Origin: Planctomycetota bacterium
GTDB lineage: Bacteria > Planctomycetota > UBA1135
Assembly: GCA_008501825.1 (NCBI GenBank)
Contig: QQUA01000013.1
Location: 434,001 to 498,000 of the forward strand
Reading direction: 5' to 3'
Length of the DNA: 64,000 nucleotides
Made by a program: the position numbers and the translations under genes. Below are positions 57,146-64,000 of this stretch, in pieces. The notes under the pieces were generated by a model that saw only the letters and a list, made by a program, of their open reading frames with translations, did no database searches and was not told the DNA's origin. Within the stretch, counting starts at the first letter, position 1. Every line of letters starts with the position of its first letter.

Positions 57146-58425
57146 GACGATCGCAGTACTGCCACGGCGAAATTTTCCGGGGACAGCATCTCCCGAGCTC
57201 GCTGGCGGATTTGCTCCGGGGTGATGGAATCCAGCATGTGAAAGATCTGGAAGGGATCCCACTGTTCCAGCAAGCCACGCATGGTCCAAACCGCGAATTG
57301 ATAAGGCGACTGCAAGCCGCCGACCACCATTCCCCAGTGGCCGCGGCGAACCCGCTGCCAATCTCGTTCCAGGCTGTCGTCCTGGTGCAAGAATCGAGCG
57401 GCGGCTTGTTGGATTTCTTCCACGAAAGCTTCGGGATTCTGACTGCGGCCGAACAGCATGCCATAGCCATAGTCATCGTCGTTGGAATAGTAGTAACCGA
57501 AGTTATCGTCGATCACACCGCGCTGGTAAAGGTCATGGTGCAAATAGCTGGATTCATCGAAAGCCAGCTCCAAAACCACACTGCTGATCAGCTTGCGGAA
57601 GGCTTTGGCTTCCGGGTCCGGGCCGCAGCCCCGGGGATCCCGCCAACCCATCCACACGTGGGGAATGGAAATGGGAAACTCCTCCTCCAACCACTTTTCA
57701 GCCACGGATTCCGGCTCTTCCGGAAAATGGGATTGGGCATCTCGACCTCCTTCAGGCGCCGGATCCAAATAGGACTCCACCAAGGCCATGGTTTCGTCAG
57801 GATCCAAATCCCCGGCCAAACCCAGTTTCAGGCGATTGGGACGGTAAAAGGCGTCGTGACAGGCTTGCAAATGTTCGGCCCGGATGGCGCGAACCGTTTC
57901 CACCGTACCGGCCGGAGAAATCCGCAAACCGTGGCGGTGATAGAACGCCTTCATCAGCAAGGTGGCGCCGCGGCTCATCGGCATGTCTTCATACATGCGC
58001 ACCTCCTGTTCGATGATTCCCATTTCCTTGGCCACCCGTTCTTCGGTGATCAAGGGGTGCTGCACGAAATCCAACAAGACCTCCAAACACTCTTGGAAAC
58101 GGCCGGCGGTTTCAAAAAAGTAGGACGTGCTCCGGTGGCCGGTTCCGCCGTTGAAATCGGCCCCCAGCTCGCCGAACCGGTCAAATACTTTTTTGTCCTT
58201 CCCTTCAAATAACTTGTGCTCGAGAAAATGGGCGCTGCCGTAAGGCACCTCCACCAATTGCCCTTGGGGATTTCGAAAATGAATGTCGTTTCCACCGAAA
58301 CCCAAACCGAAACTGCCAACGGAAGTGGAAAAGCCGGGCTTCGGAACGATCGCGACTTCAACCCCGGAGCGGCTGGTGGCGTAGTAGACGGTTTCGTTCA
58401 ACTGCTGGTTGTAGACGGTCTTCAT
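57142..58425 (-). CDS. M16-family zinc peptidase (YfmH-like)
   Basis: This 427-aa M16 metallopeptidase has the inverted zinc motif in SAHFLEHKLFEGKD (HxxEH) and a distal glutamate in IIEQEVRMYEDMP. The glycine-rich second-half motif is present around GLAGDLDPDETM. Together with the upstream gene it matches the YfmF/YfmH pair of Firmicutes, in which one subunit is active (this one) and the other lacks the zinc site; the pair acts as a heterodimeric M16 processing peptidase. The ATG at 58425 overlaps the upstream stop (ATGA). Confidence 0.88.
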   Translation of the reverse strand: MKTVYNQQLNETVYYATSRSGVEVAIVPKPGFSTSVGSFGLGFGGNDIHFRNPQGQLVEVPYGSAHFLEHKLFEGKDKKVFDRFGELGADFNGGTGHRSTSYFFETAGRFQECLEVLLDFVQHPLITEERVAKEMGIIEQEVRMYEDMPMSRGATLLMKAFYHRHGLRISPAGTVETVRAIRAEHLQACHDAFYRPNRLKLGLAGDLDPDETMALVESYLDPAPEGGRDAQSHFPEEPESVAEKWLEEEFPISIPHVWMGWRDPRGCGPDPEAKAFRKLISSVVLELAFDESSYLHHDLYQRGVIDDNFGYYYSNDDDYGYGMLFGRSQNPEAFVEEIQQAAARFLHQDDSLERDWQRVRRGHWGMVVGGLQSPYQFAVWTMRGLLEQWDPFQIFHMLDSITPEQIRQRAREMLSPENFAVAVLRSS

Positions 58426-59732
58426 GACAGGCACTCCAAACGGCTCTTTTGGTCGGCGGGGCTCAACAAATAAGCGGTATCGGCTTGCCATTGCTGGGCG
58501 GCTTCCATCACTTGTTCCCGGTTCAATTGTTCCAATACGCGAATGCGCTCTGCAGGAGTGCGATTCAAATTCAACCATCGCTCCCGATCCATGAAGGTCG
58601 CCCAATCCGAGGCCGAATCCGGAATTCGGCGTAAATCCTGGATGAGGTGAATGCGCGCTGTTTCCAATTCTGCGTCGCTGAATCCGCCCTCGGCCACCAG
58701 TTTGGCTTGCTCAAAGACCGAGTCCAACACCGCTTCATAGGAGGCGGGATCAATGCCGGCGCCAACGATCAAGTGGCCCTTGACCGTGCGAATCAACGAA
58801 TAGATCGAATAAGCCAAGGACTTCTGCTCGCGAACGACTTGGAACAAGCGGCTGCTGGGTCCGCCGCCGAACACTTGATTGGCCAGGGATAGAGCCTCGG
58901 TACTTTCCGAATCGGCAGGAGGCGGAAAGCGAAAGCCGAAACAAAAATGGGCCTGTTCCACTTCCAGCGGATCAAAATACTCTCGCAGTTGCGGCGGCGC
59001 CTCGGCCAGGACCGGAGGCGGCAGCGCTTGCCGATCTTGGCGGGTGCCGAACCAGGAACTCAAAAATTCTCGAATCGACTCGGGATCTTCCGAACCGACG
59101 TAGATCGCCGAAACCGACGCCCGGTCGGCGATTTCCGAGCGCGCCTGCTCGAGATCGGAAGCGGCCAAAGCAGTCACCTCTTCCTCGGTCCCGGTCAGCG
59201 GCAGCGCACAGGGTTCCCCTGCACACATTCGCTCGCGAAAGCGCTCGGCCGCGTATTGCCCTCGATGGTCGCGAAGGTTGCGGATCCTCCTGAGCAAATT
59301 CTGCCGTTCCCTCTCGACCACCTCGGCGACGAAAGGCTCCCCGCCATCCCCGCGACGCGGGTCTTCCAACAATTCCTTGCCCAGGTTCAGCACCGTCGGA
59401 CACAGATCTTCTCCGGCCGGCAAAAACCGACCGCTGGTCCACTGCATGGCCAGGGTAATTTCCTGGACGTCACCGCGGCGTCTGCCGTGGAGAGCGGTTT
59501 GCGCCCCATAGGCTTCTTCCATGGCTCGAACCAAGTGCAGCCGGCTTGGATGCCGGCGGCAACCCTGCTGCAAAACTTCCGTGACTAGGGTTCGGCCGGC
59601 CCGGAACTGGTCCATCGGCCGTTCGAAATGCAACCAAAGCAGGGATCGTTTAAACCTAGGCTCTTGAAGAGACAGGCACTGGACCTGGGGAGCCAGGTTC
59701 CACTGCTGGGGACGGCGATGCAGGGGCGACAT
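58422..59732 (-). CDS. M16-family peptidase-like subunit without zinc site (YfmF-like)
   Basis: This 436-aa protein has the M16 fold but no HxxEH: the corresponding segment is GCRRHPSRLHLVRAMEEAYGAQ, which matches the YfmF pattern of a YP or HP motif followed by L-x-x-x-YGA. The second half has the M16 glycine-rich loop VFGGGPSSRLFQVVREQKSLAYSIYS. It is therefore the non-catalytic partner of the neighbouring YfmH-like peptidase. The ATG at 59732 is chosen; upstream residues to 59807 are not conserved-looking. It is the first gene of the three-gene unit with miaA. Confidence 0.82.
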   Translation of the reverse strand: MSPLHRRPQQWNLAPQVQCLSLQEPRFKRSLLWLHFERPMDQFRAGRTLVTEVLQQGCRRHPSRLHLVRAMEEAYGAQTALHGRRRGDVQEITLAMQWTSGRFLPAGEDLCPTVLNLGKELLEDPRRGDGGEPFVAEVVERERQNLLRRIRNLRDHRGQYAAERFRERMCAGEPCALPLTGTEEEVTALAASDLEQARSEIADRASVSAIYVGSEDPESIREFLSSWFGTRQDRQALPPPVLAEAPPQLREYFDPLEVEQAHFCFGFRFPPPADSESTEALSLANQVFGGGPSSRLFQVVREQKSLAYSIYSLIRTVKGHLIVGAGIDPASYEAVLDSVFEQAKLVAEGGFSDAELETARIHLIQDLRRIPDSASDWATFMDRERWLNLNRTPAERIRVLEQLNREQVMEAAQQWQADTAYLLSPADQKSRLECLS

Positions 59733-59809
59733 GGTTCGGGCAAGAATCTGAGGGATGGGGCGCGGGGAGCCAACCCTATGGTCCCTTCGCCGTATGCTAT
59801 TTGGCAACC

Positions 59810-60715
59810 ATGCTTCCCTGCCTGTTTTTCGTCCTTTCGGCCGCCTTCTTCGGGGCCGCCCAGGAACCTCCCACCGGCGCCCCGGCGGGTTCCGATCCGG
59901 AAGCCCTGGCCCTGTTCCAACAAGTCGCTCGAGCCCAGTTGGTGGCCGGCAAACCGTCGCCAGTCCAAGGCTTTAGCCTCAAATTGACGGTACGGAATCG
60001 CTCCGAAGGCTCTCAGGACGTCGATATCTTTCTGGCCTATCGCCAGGATCCGAAAAACGAATACCTGAAGGTTTCCTTCCAGGACAACCAGCGGGGCACT
60101 CGGGTGGAACAAGGCTTCGACGGGCGCCGCTACTGGCTTTTGGATGAAGACAAGAAATTCCAGGACCTCAGTGCCCACGCCTACGCCCGAGACCGGGAGC
60201 GCATTGACGATTCGCTCGACCTTTGCGCGGAATTGTTGCTGCTGTTGGATTTGCAAAGCCTGCAGCACCGGGCTCGGGAATTGGAAATATGGACTGGGGA
60301 ATACGGCGGCCGAGCCTTGCGCGGTGTCTTGCCCCGGCGAAGCGAACGCTGGGTCTTCGTGCTTCATTTGGATAAAGCCGAACAACAGGCCTTGGCTTTG
60401 GATTTAATCCCGCCGGCCCCGCCCTTGTTGCAGAGCCAGGATGGTGAAGCGCAAAGCCAGAGCGAGCCGCCTTCAGCGAATGCTGAGAATGCGGAAAATC
60501 GTTTGGAGCGCTATCTGCCTCGGCGATTCGAGTTGCGCTATCCAAAGGCTTTCGAAGGTCGCTTGGTTCCCCGGGAAATCCGCGAATTTACCGGCGAAGA
60601 AAGGCAATACCCGAGTCGGATTCTGGAACTGCATCGCTTCCACTGGCAGTCTCCCCCGCCCTTGGAAAGCTTTCAAGGCCGTCCAAAGAATTCCAAACCG
60701 GATTCAAGGGATTAA
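59810..60715 (+). CDS. Secreted LolA-like protein of unknown function
   Basis: This 301-aa protein starts with a signal peptide (MLPCLFFVLSAAFFGAAQ). The mature part has strands typical of the LolA/LppX-like half-barrel (FSLKLTVRNR, NEYLKVSFQDN, GFDGRRYWLLDEDKKFQDL) and a C-terminal region of charged residues without further motifs. An LolA-type lipoprotein-carrying role is possible, but there is no partner gene here. The frame opens at TTG 59801; ATG 59810 begins the signal peptide. Convergent with the next gene. Confidence 0.6.
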   Translation: MLPCLFFVLSAAFFGAAQEPPTGAPAGSDPEALALFQQVARAQLVAGKPSPVQGFSLKLTVRNRSEGSQDVDIFLAYRQDPKNEYLKVSFQDNQRGTRVEQGFDGRRYWLLDEDKKFQDLSAHAYARDRERIDDSLDLCAELLLLLDLQSLQHRARELEIWTGEYGGRALRGVLPRRSERWVFVLHLDKAEQQALALDLIPPAPPLLQSQDGEAQSQSEPPSANAENAENRLERYLPRRFELRYPKAFEGRLVPREIREFTGEERQYPSRILELHRFHWQSPPPLESFQGRPKNSKPDSRD

Positions 60716-60720
60716 GGGCT

Positions 60721-61830
60721 TCAGCCTTCAGGATCGGCCTGAGGGTGGCGCTTCAAGAAGGCGTCAGACTCTTGTTGCATCCGCCGGGAGATTTCCTCCT
60801 GATTGAAAGTCGCTTTTCGGTCTTGGGCGACCGACCAGTACACCCCCATGCCAATCAAATTCGCGGCCAGGTGGGTTTTGGACAGAGCTGGATTGGAAGG
60901 CAAGGCCACCGCCGGCCCCCGCCCGACATCTTGGAGGGCCACCAGCGGGTTTTCCAAATCCAATATCTGGCCTTCGACCAGGCGAAAATCGGAGCGCAGG
61001 AAATACCATCGAGCTCGAGTCAGGTCTCCGGCTTCGACGAATACCACCGCCACGTGGGGATCCAGCCAACGGCGACCTTCGGGATCGCTGCGGGCCGCCA
61101 GCAAAACCCGACGGGCTCGAGCCAGAGAAGCAGGGTCGCCCACCAAAACCTGTCTGCCTTGAGGTACCGGAAGTCCAACTTCGAAATCGATCAAACGGTC
61201 CTGTTTGCGGTCTTGCCGGCGCCGGGGCAAGCAACCCAACTTTTGTTTTTTGCGATCCGCCCAAAGTTGTCGGTCCAAATCTTCCATTCGCTCAAACCAG
61301 GCCTTGGGCAATCCTTCGGCGGCTTGCCAAACCGGATCCCGCTCGGGTTCCGCAACCCAATGGAGATTGCCGGTCAAGACTGCCAATGTTTGAGGCTCGG
61401 GAGCTTCTCCTGCCTGTTCCAAAATCCAAGCCTTTTCCAGTAAGACGCGGCAAAGGAAACTTTTCCAAGCGGGATAGCCGCCTTGATCCCGGCTGCCGAA
61501 GGCCATCGCCGCAGGAGCCAAAAACCACTCGAATCGCCGGCGCAGAGCGGAGTAATGCAACCCGCTTTCCGGTCCTTCGGCCCATAAGGATCCCTGAAAG
61601 CTCTGCAGGCAAGTTTGATAAAGCTGTCGATCTTCTTTCTTCAATTGGGCCAGCCAACCTTTCCATGATTTGGCGGAATCGCGGCCGAGGAACAAGCCTT
61701 GATAGCGGCTGGTACGACAATCGCCGGCTCGTTCCAGCAAGGCGGAGGTAGCCGGAACCGGCGGCGGCTGCAGTTCTTCGTCAGTCTGCGGCCAAAGAGC
61801 GGCAAGCAAAAGCAAAGACGGAATGGGCAT
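60721..61830 (-). CDS. Secreted protein of unknown function
   Basis: I do not recognise this 369-aa protein. It begins with a signal-like segment (MPIPSLLLLAALW) and continues as a largely helical, Arg- and Trp-rich protein (RRRFEWFLAPAAMAF, ALLEKAWILEQAGEAPE-like repeats). The end of the protein contains KATFNQEEISRRMQQESDAFLKRHP. The ATG at 61830 has a GGGAG ribosome site 8 bases upstream. Its stop lies 6 bases from the stop of the convergent LolA-like gene. No catalytic or metal-binding motif is evident. Confidence 0.6.
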   Translation of the reverse strand: MPIPSLLLLAALWPQTDEELQPPPVPATSALLERAGDCRTSRYQGLFLGRDSAKSWKGWLAQLKKEDRQLYQTCLQSFQGSLWAEGPESGLHYSALRRRFEWFLAPAAMAFGSRDQGGYPAWKSFLCRVLLEKAWILEQAGEAPEPQTLAVLTGNLHWVAEPERDPVWQAAEGLPKAWFERMEDLDRQLWADRKKQKLGCLPRRRQDRKQDRLIDFEVGLPVPQGRQVLVGDPASLARARRVLLAARSDPEGRRWLDPHVAVVFVEAGDLTRARWYFLRSDFRLVEGQILDLENPLVALQDVGRGPAVALPSNPALSKTHLAANLIGMGVYWSVAQDRKATFNQEEISRRMQQESDAFLKRHPQADPEG

Positions 61831-61880
61831 GAAAGAACTCCCGGCCGGAAAGCCCAAGGGTTTCCTTCACTATGCAAGAA

Positions 61881-61904
61881 AGTCCCCCGGGTTTCCAGGG
61901 GACT
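61881..61904 (-). terminator. Terminator of the FG-GAP gene
   Basis: On the minus strand, AGTCCCC pairs with GGGGACT around a 10-base loop and is followed by TTCTTGC. It lies 27 bases after the stop of the FG-GAP gene. Confidence 0.6.
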
Positions 61905-61930
61905 CTCTTGGCCAATCCGAATTGGCGAAC

Positions 61931-63589
61931 TTAGAACAACCAGTGGATTCCCTGGCTTTTGTTGCAAGCGCCAAGATCGACCGCTTGCAAAAACAAATTC
62001 TGCCCGGCGAACAAGGGCGGGATGAAGGCGGAAAAGCTGGCCTCTCCACTGGCATCGGCGGGCACCACCGCGGCTTGGCTGGCGGCTTGAAGATCGACCG
62101 TCAAACCGGAGCAATAGGGAGTTCCCGTGGAACCTTGGGCGAACCCGTAGTAGAAAGCCACGTTGTTTCCCGGCCCGGCGCCGCGAACCGAAAAGGTGTT
62201 CTGCACGCCGGCGACTCCGGGAGTTGGCTCCTTCATGCGGAATTCCGCCGCCGGAACGCCGTTTAAGTGGAGCAGGAAGACGTGACCGGTAGAGCCATTG
62301 GCCGTCCCGATGGCGGCACTGACGGCAATGTCGGTAATCCCGTCGCCGTCCTGGTCGCCAAGGGCCTGGATCTCGGTACCGAATTCATCCCGAAAGGCAT
62401 TCACCGAGGGAAGGCAGCCATGGAGGTTGGAAAGCTCGCGGACGCCCCGGACTCCTCCCTTGGCATCCAGAAACAAAATCAAGGCAGCGCCTTCATTCCC
62501 AGCGTCCGTATTCCGTTGGGGAACTCCAACCCCCAATTCAGGAAGACCATCTCCATCCAAATCTCCCAAGTTGGCCAAGGAACTGCCGAGAGCTTCCGCA
62601 TCGAAGGACGTTATTCCAGGGGTGGTGGCGCTGGTGTGCTTGCGGGCACTGCGGACCGTTCCGTCGCCATTCATGAACAGGATGTAAACCGCCCCGTGAT
62701 CGGGCCCGAACGGCACGTCGGTGGTGTTGGCGGTCACCGCAATTTCTTCCAAACCGTCGCCGTCTAAATCGCCGATTCCTTCTACCGAGGTCCCAAATTT
62801 GTCGCCGTCCTCCAGAATGAAGGGAAATCCTCCAACTCCTTCCGTAATTTCACTCAACAAGGAAAAGGCGTTGGTTCCGTCATCCCAGTCGAAAATCCAA
62901 ACCTTGCCGATTTGATTCTTACCATTGGCTTGGTGAAAATACTGCCCGACCAGCAATTCCTTTTCTCCATCGCCATCCACGTCGGCGCCTCCGACGTCGC
63001 TTGCAAATCGCCCGCCGACAATGGGAACAGTATTGCAGTCGAAAGTATGAACGCTTGTCACCAATCCACCGTTGATGGAATTCAGAAACAAAACGTAAGC
63101 TCTCCCGGAATTCGAGCCGCAGGAAGTGAGTTCAGCTCCCACGGCAAGTTCCGGATAGCCGTTACCGTCCAAATCACCGAGGTTGGCCAAACGGCTTCCA
63201 AAGCGGTCCATATTGGAAATCAAGCCGGAAAGCATCGGATGGTTGCTGTTCAAAGTGTAAATCAAGGGATAGCCAGCTCCTGGATTCAAGCTCAGGAAAT
63301 AGACCTCACCGCGCTCGGTTCCCCCGCCAGGAGCCATGCGGGAAGTAGCCACCAATTCCCCGAAGCCATCGCCGTCAAGGTCAGGTAAATAGGTCAAGCC
63401 TCTTCCGTAGTGACCGTCCGGGATCAAATTCAAACCGGTATTGGTGGAATCCAGTTTCAGGCCGGATTTCACCGACCCGGGTACGGAACATTGGGCATTC
63501 GCCGGAACGGACAAAGCCAAGACCAAAGAGATTCCAAGGAAACCGCAAGTTGCCCGGCGGAGCCAGGGATTGAGAACGAAAAACTTCAT
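61931..63589 (-). CDS. Secreted FG-GAP repeat (beta-propeller) protein
   Basis: This 552-aa exported protein has a signal peptide ending near VPANAQ. It carries six or so repeats, each with an acidic calcium-binding loop of the DxDxDG type (DLDGDGFGEL, DLDGNGYPEL, DVDGDGEKEL, DLDGDGLEEI, DLDGDGLPEL, DQDGDGITDI), the FG-GAP/integrin-like propeller. The C-terminal 100 residues form the beta-sandwich module also found on the phosphoesterases and the beta-helix protein. The start is ATG 63589; the longer frame to 63616 is not signal-like. No enzymatic domain is seen; adhesion or cell-surface binding is the usual guess. Confidence 0.88.
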   Translation of the reverse strand: MKFFVLNPWLRRATCGFLGISLVLALSVPANAQCSVPGSVKSGLKLDSTNTGLNLIPDGHYGRGLTYLPDLDGDGFGELVATSRMAPGGGTERGEVYFLSLNPGAGYPLIYTLNSNHPMLSGLISNMDRFGSRLANLGDLDGNGYPELAVGAELTSCGSNSGRAYVLFLNSINGGLVTSVHTFDCNTVPIVGGRFASDVGGADVDGDGEKELLVGQYFHQANGKNQIGKVWIFDWDDGTNAFSLLSEITEGVGGFPFILEDGDKFGTSVEGIGDLDGDGLEEIAVTANTTDVPFGPDHGAVYILFMNGDGTVRSARKHTSATTPGITSFDAEALGSSLANLGDLDGDGLPELGVGVPQRNTDAGNEGAALILFLDAKGGVRGVRELSNLHGCLPSVNAFRDEFGTEIQALGDQDGDGITDIAVSAAIGTANGSTGHVFLLHLNGVPAAEFRMKEPTPGVAGVQNTFSVRGAGPGNNVAFYYGFAQGSTGTPYCSGLTVDLQAASQAAVVPADASGEASFSAFIPPLFAGQNLFLQAVDLGACNKSQGIHWLF

Positions 63590-63676
63590 GCTTAGGGTGG
63601 ATGAAGGGTGAAACAAACAGCGGGAATCCCGCCTTCATTCATGCCGCGACAAAAGCCCTTCCATCCGGCAAAAAAA

Positions 63677-64000
63677 TCACTCCAATTCGAGAAATTTCAA
63701 CTGCTGTTGAATGCGGCGATAGTGAGTGCCGGGCCAAAACAATTGACCGCAGGCAAGGCAACGATAGAACTCGTCCAACCAAGCAAAGGTTCGCGGCGGT
63801 GCTTCCTCCCGGACGCTTTGTTTGGGAACCCGCTTGAGTTCGCCGCCACAACCCATGCAACGAATAGCCTTTCTCGCCAAGCCCAACTCTTTCACCAGAT
63901 CTTGGAGCTGCTGTAGCGGCGGTTTTTCATGGCCCACCTTCCATCCCGGCGGATCCCCGCGGCGAACCGAGCGCAATCTCAAAATGCCGCCGTCGGCGGT
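63677..64000 (-). CDS. Mut7-C RNase-domain protein, N-terminus beyond the window edge
   Basis: The minus-strand frame is open to the window end, so the gene is partial. The visible 107 residues match the C-terminal half of Mut7-C proteins: TADGGILRLR (the end of the PIN-like core), then a zinc ribbon CMGCGGELKRVPKQSVREEAP and CLACGQLFWPGTHYRR. These two CxxC motifs and the closing GTHYRR are typical. A role in RNA processing or as a toxin-type nuclease is known only in general for PIN-fold proteins. Confidence 0.82.
   Translation of the reverse strand, partial: TADGGILRLRSVRRGDPPGWKVGHEKPPLQQLQDLVKELGLARKAIRCMGCGGELKRVPKQSVREEAPPRTFAWLDEFYRCLACGQLFWPGTHYRRIQQQLKFLELE

Overview
The window is about 64 kb of GC-rich, gene-dense bacterial chromosome. 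It carries no insertion sequence, prophage, CRISPR array or rRNA. It is diderm in character: RseP intramembrane protease, an outer-membrane barrel remnant, a lipoprotein and many Sec-secreted proteins. The large secreted proteins (two purple-acid-phosphatase-like enzymes, a right-handed beta-helix protein, an FG-GAP protein, a very long lipoprotein) and the shared C-terminal module on four of them resemble proteins of uncultured or marine Planctomycetota. That assignment is inference from protein style, not from a marker gene.

Layout. 0.1-4 kb: dxr, rseP and a UbiA-type prenyltransferase on the + strand. 3.9-6.5 kb: a minus-strand SOS cassette lexA - S24-like protein without catalytic residues - dinB. 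6.7-16 kb: giant lipoprotein, Gfo/Idh/MocA oxidoreductase, truncated barrel gene, secreted beta-lactamase-fold hydrolase, a GHMP kinase / nucleotidyltransferase pair resembling a glucuronokinase salvage pair, and a zincin-like protein with an altered HExxH. 16-21.4 kb: two paralogous secreted phosphoesterases flanking a TPR protein. 21.5-26.7 kb: NfeD protease - NfeD - FloA - one-TM protein - glutamate-cysteine ligase. 26.8-29.6 kb: selenocysteine locus selA - selD - 45-codon membrane ORF - selC (tRNA-Sec); SelD itself contains an in-frame UGA that the usual open reading frame misses. 29.6-38.4 kb: recJ, DedA-family protein, polA, CPA2-type antiporter with CBS domains, a five-motif polyferredoxin and a PilZ protein.

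38.5-45.9 kb: beta-helix protein, DUF2817 peptidase-like protein, beta-propeller/amidohydrolase fusion, and a stand-alone flavoprotein of the type fused to SelD in other bacteria. 45.9-53.2 kb: one minus-strand run of SPFH pair (HflK/HflC-like), TMTC-like TPR membrane protein, and an ABC exporter whose ATPase gene holds one in-frame UGA. 53.3-56.3 kb: three overlapping membrane-anchored endonuclease/exonuclease/phosphatase-fold genes. 56.2-59.7 kb: YfmF/YfmH-like M16 pair and miaA. 59.8-64 kb: LolA-like protein, an unknown secreted protein, FG-GAP protein and the truncated end of a Mut7-C protein.

Genes are packed tightly with ATGA, GTGA and TTGA start/stop overlaps. Several first genes start 6 nt after a TANNNT hexamer, which suggests leaderless transcripts. 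Convergent genes often overlap at their 3' ends, by up to 101 bp.
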